DNA of 64,000 nt, from contig OX439137.1 of NCBI GenBank assembly GCA_949318235.1, forward strand, positions 23,555,653 to 23,619,652, written 5' to 3'. Positions 37,201 through 60,867 of this stretch are shown one piece after another (positions within the stretch are counted from its first letter, which is position 1; every line of letters starts with the position of its first letter). Position numbers and translations under genes: made by a program. Under the pieces are notes generated by a model, which saw nothing but the letters and a program-made list of their open reading frames with translations, searched no databases and was not told where the DNA came from. Origin of the DNA: Ecdyonurus torrentis (Eukaryota; Arthropoda; Insecta; Ephemeroptera; Heptageniidae).

Positions 37201-37251
37201 TGTCATCTTATTGTCCTCCTCTGCTATGACTTCCACAATTTTCTGCAACAT
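25495..37251 (-). CDS. HP1-family protein with giant hinge (chromodomain + chromoshadow), about 1374 aa
   Basis: Exons on minus: 37251-37085, 35846-32075, 28403-28309, 25585-25495; all GT-AG and phase-compatible. The chromodomain spans the first junction: VEEIIDKRV, YLLKWKGY, then NSWEPLDNL and LIRSYE, closest to HP1-type chromodomains. The single 3.77-kb exon encodes a Ser/Thr/Asn/Pro/Lys-rich, probably disordered hinge ending in an acidic block (about 1230-1280). Exons 3-4 encode a chromoshadow domain (FARGYQPLKVIG, CMLLMKW, then PKLVCDFYEEA-stop). HP1 proteins read H3K9 methylation and dimerise through the shadow domain; usual length is about 160-250 aa, Rhino about 420. Odd: Glu29 sits where the first cage aromatic is expected, and the tail after FYEE is missing. 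The start ATG overlaps a good acceptor (AG 37244-37243), so an upstream exon may replace the first three residues. Confidence 0.85.
25860..26235. repeat. family V dispersed repeat, copy 1
   Basis: Shares GGGTTGT-TTTAG-TGGCTTGTAT, GACCATCAGATAAGAGAGA and CTCTTATGGG with 59150-59470, and in inverse with the two halves at 28470-28693 and 31360-31460. Lies inside the last intron of the HP1-like gene. Confidence 0.65.
26318..26680. mobile_element. degenerate family A copy
   Basis: GGAAAGGATAGAGGAAATTA ... CCTGCTGGCACAG on the left; ATAGTAAGACCATTGCTTGC and a decayed tail on the right; poly-T run 26489-26520 inside. Confidence 0.45.
26968..27356. mobile_element. 390-bp fold-back
   Basis: AAGGTGAGCTATTGTCATAA at 26965 pairs with TTATGACAATAGCTCACCTT ending 27354; matching continues through CTCAGGTAGAAAGGATTAAA and TTTGGTATGAATT to a centre near 27160. 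Only copy in the window. Confidence 0.8.
27843..28000. mobile_element. family I copy, diverged
   Basis: AGATAGATTAGGACAAATGG and CTCCCATTCCCCTATTTTTC plus TATGTGTTTTTCTATCAAAT tail, as in the other family I copies. A different insert lies between the arms. Confidence 0.55.
28047..28277. mobile_element. family J palindromic MITE, clean copy
   Basis: TATCGATCTTGTTGCGAAAA is mirrored by TTTTCGCAACAAGATTGATA. Three tandem units (GATCTATCTTG..GGAAGCAAAAG) occur on each arm, closing around GAACGTTATGGAGATGGCG. Confidence 0.75.
28694..31359. mobile_element. hAT-type element, 2650 bp, with 8-bp duplication CAGGTTAT
   Basis: Ends CAGGGTCGGACTGGC (28702) and CCAGTCCGACCCTG (to 31351). CAGGTTAT is duplicated exactly at 28694-28701 and 31352-31359. 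The flanks rejoin to an uninterrupted family V repeat, proving insertion. Same end sequence as the 147- and 195-bp elements. No hAT transposase frame is seen; a fold-back of 1.19 kb fills the middle. Sits in an intron of the HP1-like gene. Confidence 0.88.
29124..30315. mobile_element. 1.19-kb fold-back nested inside the hAT element
   Basis: TACAGGGTGTTTTTTTAAAA at 29123 and its inverse ending 30316, TA on both sides. Arms of about 350 bp are nearly identical (e.g. GTTGACGCTCGGTGCAAGAA). The central 480 bp is unpaired and shows no coding frame I trust. Confidence 0.85.
31519..31872. mobile_element. family A copy with 13-bp flanking repeats
   Basis: TCAGTTTTTTTAA (31519) and TCAGTTCTTTTAA (31860) flank it, one mismatch. 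Arms GAAACCAGCAAGGACCTTAC and TAAGGCTCTTGCTG; inner pair GGATAGCTTTTAG. Confidence 0.7.
32515..32700 (-). repeat. 120-bp degenerate repeat in the hinge exon (Pro/Thr/Ser region)
   Basis: ACTTGGAGTTGGATTA occurs at 32525 and 32645, followed in both by GTTTTAGGGGGT. On the protein this is a 40-residue period around PPKT-NPTPS. It is an older in-frame duplication than the 174-bp one. Confidence 0.65.
35370..35730 (-). repeat. 174-bp tandem duplication inside the HP1-like hinge exon
   Basis: Two adjacent copies with a 174-bp period, e.g. the motif CCTCWGCTTTCTGTGTATC starts near 35380 and again near 35554. They encode two nearly identical 58-residue blocks (NSETDPNPENTKKNDNKRHF...). The period is a multiple of three, so the frame is kept. 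Confidence 0.85.
35905..36115. mobile_element. family I copy
   Basis: AAAGATTTGATAGACAGAGA ... GAATTGGGGAAATGACAGGG, then CCATTCCCCAATTTTTTC and CTATGTGTTTTGCTAG. Lies in intron 1 of the HP1-like gene. Confidence 0.6.
36315..36596. mobile_element. family H element, copy 2
   Basis: AGGGTGTATGCATTCATGTT to ATGTCATGAGGATACACCCT, inverted ends; core CATGGGCAGCATAAAAAAATGACTC as in copy 1. Confidence 0.65.
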
Positions 37252-37259
37252 AATGAAAT

Positions 37260-38034
37260 GAAAATAAATAAAAATTAGAAATACAGTAAACAAAGTTTGA
37301 ATTTGTGTAATGTTCATTTTTTTTTTTTTTTTTTTTGTATTAGTTTTAAAAACTTTCAAATTAAGATTTTAATTTTAAACTTAAATTTAAATTAATAAAA
37401 AAAAATCACTTTTTATAACTTAATATAGTAAAATTTTATGATTGTATTATATCAGCCTGGCCTTCTATAATACCCCTGCATTTAATATTAATGGGTGGAA
37501 AGGCCCAAACTGTACAGACAGGCATGTTATTACCCGTTATGCGGTGCATGGTTTCCATCATGTAATCTGTCAGATTAAAGAATATCACGAGTGTAATGAT
37601 AAATGTGTATGTTTGTTATGTGGTGGCCTATGTACTAGGTACCACTTACTTCAATGTCCATCTCGGACCCTATCATTAAGTCAATATGCAAAACTGTAGA
37701 CTTATAGAGTGCAATGTAAATATATATGTATAAGTACACCTTGGTGTTTAATAAATAAAATAATAATTAAAATATATACAGCAAATATGTATACTCCCCT
37801 CCCCCCTAATTAAATTCTGTAATTTCAGAGTGTAGTCAGTGCAGCAATCAGCAATATACACATTTCCATCAACTAAAGTATGCAAAATGATTTATTGCTT
37901 GGTTACTTGCAATTTCATGTAATGCAAAAATGTATAATTCTTTTTTCTAACAATCATGCAATCTGTATTATGATGCAAATCAAGGTATAACAAAAATTAA
38001 GCAATTCAAACTAAATACACAAGACATTACTGTC
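37260..38034. other. upstream of the HP1-like gene, no clear feature
   Basis: A poly-T run lies at 37319-37336. If the gene starts at 37251 its promoter should lie here or further up; I see no firm TATA, CpG pocket or upstream exon. Confidence 0.35.
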
Positions 38035-38497
38035 AATAATAAAGAAAAGATAAATTGAAAGAAAAGGATAGGAGAAAACCAGCAAGGGCCTTACCACAGT
38101 GAAGAGAGTCCCATAGTTCGGTGAAAATCTTGCTAGCACAGATATAAAATAACTAACACATTGGAAATATTTCGGCAATCGACTCCAAGAGAGATATGGA
38201 GCGTGTTATGCCTTCATCAGTCCTTACAGACTCAGAGAGAAACTATGAATGATCTCTCTGAGTCTGTAAGGACTGATGAAGGCATAACACGCTCCATATC
38301 TCACTTGGAGTCGATTGCCAAAATATTTCCAATGTGTTAGTTATTTTATATCTGTGCTAGCAAGATTTTCACCGAACTATGGGACTCTCTTCACTGTGGT
38401 AAGGCCCTTGCTGGTTTTCTCCTATCCTTTTCTTTCAATTTATCATACCTAACCGCAATGGTTTATTTTCCTTAATATACATAATAATAAAGAAAAG
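38035..38497. mobile_element. best-preserved full family A copy, exact 15-bp flanking repeats
   Basis: AATAATAAAGAAAAG flanks both sides (38035-38049, 38483-38497). Arms GGATAGGAGAAAACCAGCAA to TTGCTAGCACAGATATAAAA, inner palindrome GGAGCGTGTTATGCCTTCAT and CTCAGAGAGAAAC. Asymmetric right tail CCTAACCGCAATGGTTTATT. Confidence 0.85.
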
Positions 38498-38984
38498 GAT
38501 AGAATTGGCAGCACCTGCCTTACCCCTAAGGCCCTTGCTGGAAATTTTATATATTTTTCTTTATTATTGATACTAACTGCAATGCAAGATGTATATACGC
38601 CCTTTTACTGTCGTCACAACTCGGATTCCTTTGTAAAACTTCAAATTTTGCCATACGTCATACAAGATGACTGTAAACAGACCTACGTGGTCTCTCAGGT
38701 ACAATACATTACGTACCTGCAAGAGGAGGAGGAACAAAAAATTTCCCCTCTTGATTTGATTCACCTTGTGTGACGTTTCATACCTGATGCTAGCTAGGCA
38801 AACTACACCAACTTCTATACGTCTTGCCGCAATGTTTTTTTTTCCTTAAATTAGTTAATAGAAATTCATAGATAGTTGTAATTAAAGCACGCTATATTAC
38901 AATATTTAGCACAATATTTTGTATCAAATATTATCTCAGCATACCATCAGTCAGAAAAAAAATTCCATATACTTAAGGTAGAGA

Positions 38985-39128
38985 CAGTAAAAATATCGCG
39001 TTTTTATTGCGACAGCTAAAGTAAATTGGCTCTCTGATTAGTTTGTGGGTTGCCTCTAGCCAATTAGAGAGCTAGTTTACTATCGCTGTCACAATAAGAA
39101 CGCGATATTTTTACCACTGTCTCTTCCT
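38985..39128. mobile_element. hairpin MITE of about 144 bp
   Basis: AGAGACAGTAAAAATATCGC mirrored by GCGATATTTTTACCACTGTC; ATTGCGACAGCTAAAGTAAA also mirrored. One copy in the window. Confidence 0.65.
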
Positions 39129-39535
39129 TTAGCAGATATTTAGTGCTCTCTTGCATGGTTTTAATTGCGTCGTCATGAAATAAATAATAGTAACCAACAT
39201 ATTTTTTTTAAAACTTTTTTTAATACAAATTATATAATAATTACAAGTAGATTTATACAAAATGTGATATATTGGAAAAATGGAAACTAAAAATGCAATA
39301 ATAAATATATCATTGCAAGATACAATTATGTTATGATTGCATCATTGTAACATGAATCAATAAGACAAGGTCTAAAACCAACCATGTATAAATGGTTTAA
39401 AAAAAATCACTATTACATTTTTTTAGTAGTCGTATTTAAGGACTATTTTAAATGAACACTAGTTTATAATACAGCATTTCAAACACATAAAGAATCAAAT
39501 ATACACAAAATTTAACTAAAATAGTTATTTACAAT
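39129..39535. other. intergenic AT-rich DNA
   Basis: No exon or repeat recognised between the hairpin at 38985 and the family D element. Confidence 0.4.
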
Positions 39536-39822
39536 ATATCGATGCTGTTGTGGCTAAACCATGCTTCTACTTTTAGTGTGTTTCCTTACTTTCACGCATC
39601 TACGTTTATCGCGATAGCCATGAAAACGCGTATCTACATTTATTGCGACAACAGGTAAACACATTTCTACACCTGTTTTCCTATGTAGAAATGTGTTTAC
39701 CTGTTATCGCGATAAATGTAGATACGCGTTTTTATGGCTATCGCGATAAACGTAGATGCGTGAAAGTAAGGAAACACGCTAAAAGTAGAAGCGTGGTTTA
39801 GCCGCAACACCATCGATATGTA
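39536..39822. mobile_element. family D long hairpin MITE, copy 2
   Basis: ATGCTGTTGTGGCTAAACC / GGTTTAGCCGCAACACCAT. Arms nearly identical to copy 1 but with about 45 bp more around the centre (CATTTCTACACCTGTTTTCC). Confidence 0.8.
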
Positions 39823-40558
39823 CAAACATGGAGTCAAAAACACTATCATCAACATTTTTACAGCCATTGCTTACTATATTTTACAGGGAATGTATTTTTT
39901 AAAGCTTTTATTGCATAAATAATGAATGCACCATCAGAAAAAAAATATATACCAATTAAAAATTAGTTTTATGTTTTTTCTTAGGTGGTCATTTGGAGTA
40001 AAAAAAGAAAAAAAATATGTATTTGTGTACCAGCAAGAATTTTCTGCTGCTGCGGTACATGATTCACTGATAAAGGGGGGGGGGGGGGAGGCAAGTTCAT
40101 ACTGTAATATAATACAATGGAAGCACATTACATCACAATTCATAAATCATCTATTTCAAAGTGATTAACTCTTATTTTGTAGGTGCTCAATCCTGGTCAC
40201 AATCAGCTATCAACATAAGTGGTAAAGGGACCAGTTTTTAGCAGACTCCCAGTTTTCGGCACTTTATTTTTTTGTGAGAAAACCGCCCATAGCCGAGGCA
40301 GGGGAGGTTCATATGTATGACACAAAAAATCATCAGCTCTCAGAATCACATTTTTCTGGGGTAAAAAAAATGTTAAAGTAGGCTGCTGAAAACTGGCCCC
40401 TTTACCATATATCAATGATATAGGCCTATTATAACTTTGGCTTTTGTAAAACTGCCATGATTGAGGTGTTTTATCTTTTCTTCCTTTTGAGATTTTCATG
40501 GTTGGTAACTTTTGCTTGTACAATCATGCAACAGTTACCAACCATGATGTGATATCAC

Positions 40559-40561
<3 letters not shown>

Positions 40562-40605
<44 letters not shown>
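40562..40605. repeat. poly-A tract, about 43 bp
   Basis: Homopolymer next to a short inverted pair (GGTTGGTAACTTTTGC / GTTACCAACC) at 40499-40545. Confidence 0.9.
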
Positions 40606-40607
<2 letters not shown>

Positions 40608-40727
40608 TAAAATACTTCATGAACTCAAAAATTTACAAAATCAATTCTAGATTATTCCCTTTCAGACTATGCACAAACAAACAAACGAAACAAAAAATAG
40701 TCTTCCTCGTTATAATATTCAAAACAC

Positions 40728-40742
40728 TTTTTTTATTCCTAT
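40728..40742 (-). terminator. candidate polyadenylation signal of the HTH/zinc-finger gene
   Basis: Minus strand shows GGAATAAAAAAAG about 30 nt past the stop at 40766. The AATAAA is in a sensible place, but no cleavage evidence exists. Confidence 0.4.
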
Positions 40743-40765
40743 ACCTCCAAGATGAATTCTCATAT

Positions 40766-53285
<12,520 letters not shown>

Positions 53286-54310
53286 AGTTTTGACTGCGAC
53301 TGTCCTTCTAAATTCTGGTTTATTTTTTGACAGGCAAATAAATTTTATGCCAACATTTATTTTTGACAAAAATAATTATGTGCAAAAGTTTCAACACCTA
53401 AGGCAGTTATGATTTTACAATTATTTCCACTAAAAAAAAAAAGGCCACATGAGCACAAAAACGAGCACTCCTATGAAAAGTTTCTGATTGTAAAATCTAA
53501 ATATTTTCACTTTTAGTCTAATTTTTGAACATAATTTACACAAAAATTAAATAACAACTTTTAATGTTTTTAACAAAACCTAAAATCTGTTGAAAATAAG
53601 CCAAGATAACACGTAAAATAATAATAATGCCTGTATACCTTCAAATCAATGAGGCCGAAGCATTTTTGCTTCCATTTTTATTTTACACGATTTTACACAT
53701 GTTTACTTTTTCGTAATTTCGTTACTCAGAAAGCGCGGGAGAAGAAAATATTTAAAAGTTTCCGATTTGCTTCTCGTGCGCCTCGTCCAATTCAGCTCGT
53801 GTTAATGCTCGTCCTTATCAAAATACATTATTATTGTTATTTATTTTCATCAAATAAAATTATTTATATGTTAATATTCATTTATTAGTTTATTACACGT
53901 TAAAATAGGAACGTAAATAGAAAAAAAAAAAAAAAAAAGATAAGATGATGACCATATGGCCGAGCAGCCTCGGCTGGAAATTCCCATTCTCCTCAAAATA
54001 AATTAATAAAAAAAAATCTTGGAAAGTATTTAATTAAAAATTATTATTAAATGATAATTATAGTAGTTTATTAATTATTAATTACTGTTATTATTTTTAA
54101 TTACATTTTCAATATGTCCAACCAAGGCAAAAAGCAGCCTTATCGGTTTTAGTTATTTACTGCGTAAAATTATATTGTATTGTGTTTATTAGTACATTTC
54201 ATTTAAAAAATGTGTGGGTATTATTATTATTAGTATGCTATCAATATATAACATTTACAAGCCCAACTGCGCATCAAAAAAGAAAAACAAGAAATCGATA
54301 ACAATGCCCC
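53286..54310. promoter_or_regulatory. upstream of the HTH/zinc-finger gene
   Basis: The frame remains open for at least 20 codons above ATG 53285, so coding may start earlier. The only GC-richer pocket is 53725-53815 (GCTTCTCGTGCGCCTCGTCC), a possible promoter. Poly-A run at 53920-53938. Inference only. Confidence 0.25.
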
Positions 54311-54314
54311 CGTT

Positions 54315-54479
54315 ATTGACTGATAAAGGAACAACTGTTTTGAAGCCGACTATAAGCAATTTCGATCACATCCGCTTCCGTTTCGACTTACTGCACATGC
54401 GTATAAGGAGAAACGGAAGCGGATGTGACCGAAATCGCTTATAGTCGGCCTCAAAACCGTTGTTCCTTTACTAGTCAAT
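54315..54479. mobile_element. family C palindromic MITE, best copy
   Basis: TTGACTGATAAAGGAACAAC and the inverse TTGTTCCTTTACTAGTCAA; arms of about 75 bp (CACATCCGCTTCCGTTTC) around CTGCACATGCGTATAAG. Confidence 0.85.
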
Positions 54480-55474
54480 ATAGTGATAAAAGTCCTAGAC
54501 TCCTTTCTGAAAACCATATGGCATAACTCCAAAGAATGCATTTGACTTTTTATAATTTATAAATGTTGAATTCTAAAAATAATTAAATGATCAAATAAAC
54601 AATAGTATGTATAGTATAATTTAAATGAATAAATATGAAAAATATACACACAAGTAATTTTTTTTTTTTTTTTTTATTGAATGTCATCAATAAATAAGTC
54701 CAGAGTTGCTATTTTATCAACGATAAAATTTTATTTTTTCTTCAAATTACATTTTTCAGCCTTAAAAAAAATATGCAGATAAAGTAAATATAGAGGTATA
54801 AATTCTGTAAAATAATAGTTTCGCATAGCAAGCAACAATTCACACACCAAAAAATTGGTTTCGTTCCACTAACAAGTAAAATAAAAATATTCTGTCATCA
54901 TTTTATTTATTATCTATATTATAACCAAAATATTGTAAACATATATATGAATTTATAATTTTGTTAGGTTTCTAAACAATCTAAAATTTTGATCATTTTA
55001 AACACATCACAGCATAGGAAAAGCTTTTTTTTAAATTATATTATGGTATGAAAGTAACATAATGAGGAAGAGACCCAAGAAGACTCCCCCCCCCCCCAAA
55101 AAAAAAAGGGGGGGGTAATTATATTGCATAATTCTAAAAAGAGGACATTGTCTGAATCGATATGTATGTGAATTCGTAAAAATCGTAAAATAATATCACG
55201 GTTGGTAACTTTTTGCTATTGCTAACATGCATAAATTGCCACACGTGGCTGACATTTTTCGATTTTCAAAAATTATTAGTATTACGTTCATCAATATTGT
55301 TGAACTCAAAAATTAGAAATTTGCATATCAATCGATATAGGACAAAATATACTATTTTAGAATATGAAATTAAATTACCCCTAACAAAAAAATTAGGCTT
55401 TCCTAATTGTATAATCTTAATTACATTACTCATATATTAAAATACTAAGATGAAAATTAAGATTAAGAATTAAA

Positions 55475-55526
<52 letters not shown>

Positions 55527-55948
55527 TACGAGATGGGTATACGATTAAAGTATATTCGGTATACATAAAGTTTTATAATGTTTATGCCTTTTAATAATTT
55601 AAAATTTTCGTAATTATATTTAAATACAGGAAAATATATTATTTAAGTTTAAAATATCTAAACGATTTTCAGTTACTAAATAAAGGTGTTTTGATTATAT
55701 TATACCACACAGATTAATAATAATTATACAAGTAGGATCCTACATTATATATAATAAATATGATATAATATAATATTCTATAGGATAGGTTACGTGATAC
55801 TTATTCTGCATTATATTTGTTCTATCCAAATTTGAGATTTTTTCTCATTTACATATTATAATTCATATATGTCAGCATTTTAATTGCAAAAAAGTAAATT
55901 AATTACTTTATTTATATATAGACATCTTAGTTAATTATAAATTATTAC

Positions 55949-56016
<68 letters not shown>

Positions 56017-56095
56017 ATTTTATCATGATGATTCGTTTAATAGACCGATAATGCAATAAATTTTTATTGCGTGTTGTGAAAATATAAGACTTTTC
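54480..56095. other. intergenic AT-rich DNA between the HTH/zinc-finger and IAP genes
   Basis: Contains poly-T 55479-55525, a C/A/G run 55087-55115 and a (TA)n tract 55957-56014. No exon recognised on either strand. Confidence 0.45.
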
Positions 56096-56101
56096 GTGCA
56101 C

Positions 56102-56251
56102 AAGAAATTCGTCACCTCAGAATAAGAATGTCGTATCTGCCAAAAAAAATTGATGCAATTCTGAGCCTTATTTGTTGTCAACATAAGGCTCAGAATTGCA
56201 TCAAATTTTTTTGCAGATACGACATTCTTATTCTGAGGTGACGAATTGTCC
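56102..56251. mobile_element. hairpin MITE, about 150 bp, 3' of the IAP gene
   Basis: AATTCGTCACCTCAGAATAA mirrored by TTATTCTGAGGTGACGAATT, closing around TTTGTTGTCAACAT. Arms about 70 bp, almost perfect. One copy in the window. Confidence 0.8.
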
Positions 56252-56509
56252 AAGTATTTATGTTAAAAATAAGATTATATGTCTTAAAATAGTATTGCTA
56301 TCAAAACGATAAGATAGTGCAAGAGCAAAAAATTAAAATCTATAGTGCTTTGATGATAGAATTTTTTATTTCAAAATAAAAAGTGTGTATTTAAATAAAA
56401 AATCGTTTTATGAATAAAAGTGAATGATATTGATAAAAATAAATGTACCTTATTTTAAAAATGAAATACAGTGCTTTATAAAACATTATCATAAATGTTT
56501 CCTATAAAT

Positions 56510-57462
56510 TTAATAAGGCAAAAATGCTCTTAATTTTGCATTAATTTTAGTTCTACACAGAGGACAACTAGAAAATTGCTTTCCGCATTCTATACACAAT
56601 ATCATATGCCCACAAGGCAATAAAACAATTTGTAAATCTCTGTCATAACATATTTTACACAAATGAGATTGATCCACTTGTTCAGTTGTTGATTTTACGG
56701 TTTCTTCATTCAATGGTATTGATTTTTCTTGTGGGGCGTTTGTAGCCATAGTATTTCTGAAATACAGTAGTAGTTTATTATATATTATATATAATACAAA
56801 AGACACATATTTTATTAAATAATATCTTGTTTATATACGTAGCAAATATTTGCACTTTTGTAATAAAATTGATTGCATAAGTATATACAGTACAAGCAAT
56901 ATAATAATTATATGGAATCTTCATGCATGAAATAGTTTAAATGCATGCATTTAAACTATTTAATTTCAAGTAATTTCAAGTAATGAAAAATGCAATATAT
57001 GCAGCTCTATGTATGGTATGAATAAAAAAGTATATTATATATACTTTTTTGTTATAATTTATATATTATATAACTATATACATATAACTTCACAAATATT
57101 ATATAAATATCATATTAAATACAATTTTGCTTATACAGTATACATACCTTTCAGTAATTTCAGGTGAGGGTTGTGACCTTATCATGCTCGAATTTTATTA
57201 TTGTTTTATATTTATTAATTTTGAGCACACATGCAGACTCTTTGCTGCGTCAGTATCAACTAATGATTAATATAAGTGTAAATATGCGTACGTGTTTGCT
57301 TCGCGCTGTGAGAAAGTCTTACTTGTATAATATTAAATATACGGTATACGACCTTTTTTTAGCTTTTGTGTATAAGCTAGCGCTATTTTAGAATTATTAT
57401 TATAGCTATCACAATAGATTTTTTTTTTAAGTCTCATCGTAAATCGAAAAAAAGTCCTACGT

Positions 57463-57524
<62 letters not shown>

Positions 57525-58341
57525 CTATAATTAAACGTTCACTTCACTTTCATGCATGCGCTTTTAATAATATATACTTACGTACGGCTGTTGTTGTTCA
57601 GTTCTCCACCTGGACATAAAATAAAAGTCCTACTTTGTATCCTGTATCAGTGCGTCATGTCATGTCATATATGACACATATATGACATCATATCCTTTTC
57701 ATACGCTTGAATAAATTTTTCAAGTATTAAAACATTAGATCATGTATAAGAGTGTCCTTTATATTATATTTGCTAATGAAATTTATTAATTAAGACGTGT
57801 AGAACACATTGAACAAAAAGCAGGTCTATAAAATATATCCTCTATATCACACCTATATACAAACGTTTAATTATAACGTTCATTGAATTGGGATTTATTA
57901 ATTTCTAATTTATTACTATTAACTTATTAATTACTATTTATTACTATTTATTACTGTTAAATAAGCAATATTATTCTATTGATGAGTTTATAAAAGATAA
58001 TGTATCAGAATAGCAATGCATTTATAGTCATGATTTAATTTTTCTACATATCTGTATAGATATAATTTTGTGATATTTAATGTTATAATATGTATTATAA
58101 TTATGTGTATTTTGACTATCATTTCTAATTGTATCAACTGATACAATAACCTAAGCCGATATGCTTTTGTATATTGTGATTGTAGGATGAAAGAAATGAA
58201 TAAACATATTTTGAATTTGAATTTGAATTTGAATTTGAATTTTGCATTTACAAAATGACAGCTGCGGGTTTGTGACGTCACGCAGCTCCACTATATTAAA
58301 GTCCACGTACGTGTGCGGAAACAGAGGCGAAGTATATAAAT

Positions 58342-58403
<62 letters not shown>

Positions 58404-60777
58404 GCTTTCATTCTAATAATTAAAACATATTCATAGTGATATTTGTCCCGGTTCAAAGATTGTTATTCTATTAGATATGTAGCTCAGTAGGTCAATATAT
58501 ACTATATAAAAACTTCTACAATTATAGAAACGATATACAGAATGCTAGTCGAATGCTTCATATTTATTTTATCAATGACAATTGTTACAATTTTTATAAA
58601 ATAAATTATTTCGATATTACCTATTGTAGTTAAAACCAAAAACAATTATTTAACTTGCTCAATAAAATTAATATTGTTATTATTATAAATTATAATAGAA
58701 AAATGCAAAAAAAAAATATGTGTTCTGTATTTTTGATTATATGCATCTAAAATCAGAATAAACTATAATATAATTATATAGGCATCAGAAAAAATACAAT
58801 GATGGGCGTGGAAGCTGTCTATAAATAAACCCCTGTAAAATGGTTAAAAAATATGATCCATAAAACATGTAAAAGTAACGTAAATAAGCAAGGTTTGAAT
58901 TATTAAACCTTGGGAAATAAGAAACAGATTGGTAGACAGATTTTCTTTTAAAATATATAAATATTTACGTTATTTATAAATTATAAATGACGTGTAGTCT
59001 GTGTCTATACATAAACCCGGAAAGTATATTCAATTATATATATAAGAATGGTTCATGAAAGCATGTAATAATAAATCAAATAAGAAAAGATGGGGAGGTG
59101 AGACAGAAAAAAAAAAAAAAAAAAAAAAAGCTTTGGAGATCCATTAGTAAGGGTTGTAGATGGCTTGTATATCTTAAAATCTAAAAAAAAGTACCTTCCA
59201 AACTTTAATGATGCAATTTGATGCATATATAATAAAATTTTCAGAACCGGTGACCATCAGCTAAGAGAGAATAAATTATGACTGAAATTAACATGAGCTC
59301 TTATGGGCTAATTTTTCAAAAAAAAAAAAAAAAAGAAATAAATAAATAAAAAATCATAATATAGAAACTATTATGCGGCGACCCCCAAATTTTGTATCAC
59401 TGTGTAAAATTTCAGATTTTTCAATTTTTTAGTTCAAATTTATATGTCCATGAAAGGGTGATAAATTTTAAAAGTATGATAAAAGAATATTAAATTTTAT
59501 GTCACGCTTTTCAGATTTGTGTTTCATCTTGCTACTTCTAGCAAAAAATATTTGTCTGTAGACTATTTTAAACTATACCAGGGGTAGAAGTGAGGCGGGA
59601 CATGGCGGGACCAGTCCCGCCAATTTAGATTTCCAGGCGGGACGAGTCCCACCTGGAAAGATTGGTCCCGGTGACCGTTTTTCTTATAAAAATTGATAAA
59701 CTTTACTACAAAAGATATCAGAAAAAGAAAAAAAAAAGCAACTGGAAATGATTACTTTATTTTTCATTATTTTAAAAAAATTATTATTCATTCTATTTTT
59801 TTCTTCTTAATCAAGGTTTATATTTGCTTCTTAATCTACTAAACAGTAACTATAGTGTAGAATTATTATTATTAATTTTATGATAAATGATTATTTTTAT
59901 TCATTCATCAAGCAAGCAAAAAGTAAATACTTTTGATTTTTTTTTTTTTTTTTTTTTTTTTTGATAAACTAGCACAATAATTGTGAAATTAGAACCAGTT
60001 TCGATTTAACTAAACTTAAAAAAAAAAGATAATTTAACTGTTTAGAGCCTATCCTATTAATAATACAGAAAAAAAAAACGCTTTCATAAAGTCCAAAAGT
60101 TTGTTGCTTGAAATGCGATTCGTCACAGGCCTAAAAATCATAATAAGCGGACAGATCCGAGTTTCTCAGCCGGTGCTCCGTAGGAAAATCCATACAAAAT
60201 AATAATAATTAAACAGCTAGTGTATTATTGTAATTAATTTTGCCCCTAAAAATGATTCTTTAACGTCTTGCTAATTCAATATAAAATATAAGAAAAATTA
60301 GGAAAGTGTACTTTCAAAATAGCAATAATAAAAATTATAAAGTAATATTTTGAAATAGATTTCACGTCCTTCGTAAAAATGTAAAATCGTCGATTTTATT
60401 TTTATTAAATTTTGATAAAAGCGATATAAAAAACAATTTGCTGCATAATATATTTGATTAAAATTGAAATAATTATAATAAAAGAAAAAAGTAGAGTTTA
60501 AATATTTTGCCATTTACTATACAACATTATGAGTGTAGAAAAAAAAAAATTTGGGGTGCTGCGCGACCCAAAAAGTTTGAGAAGCGGTCCGAACAGGTCC
60601 CGCCATGAGAATGAAACCACTTCTACCCCTGACTAAGACTATGTAGACTGTGTAGACTATAGGTTAATTTCATTAAACACAACATGCAGTTTTATAATGT
60701 TTCTTTATTTTTTATCATTTTATTACTATAATTATTTACGTATAAAACTGAATTGTAAAAAAAAAAAAAAAATACAT

Positions 60778-60867
<90 letters not shown>

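Noticed and set aside
37442..37699. Cys-rich 85-residue open frame on the plus strand
   Set aside because: No signal peptide, no splice partners, and spacing of cysteines fits no family I know.
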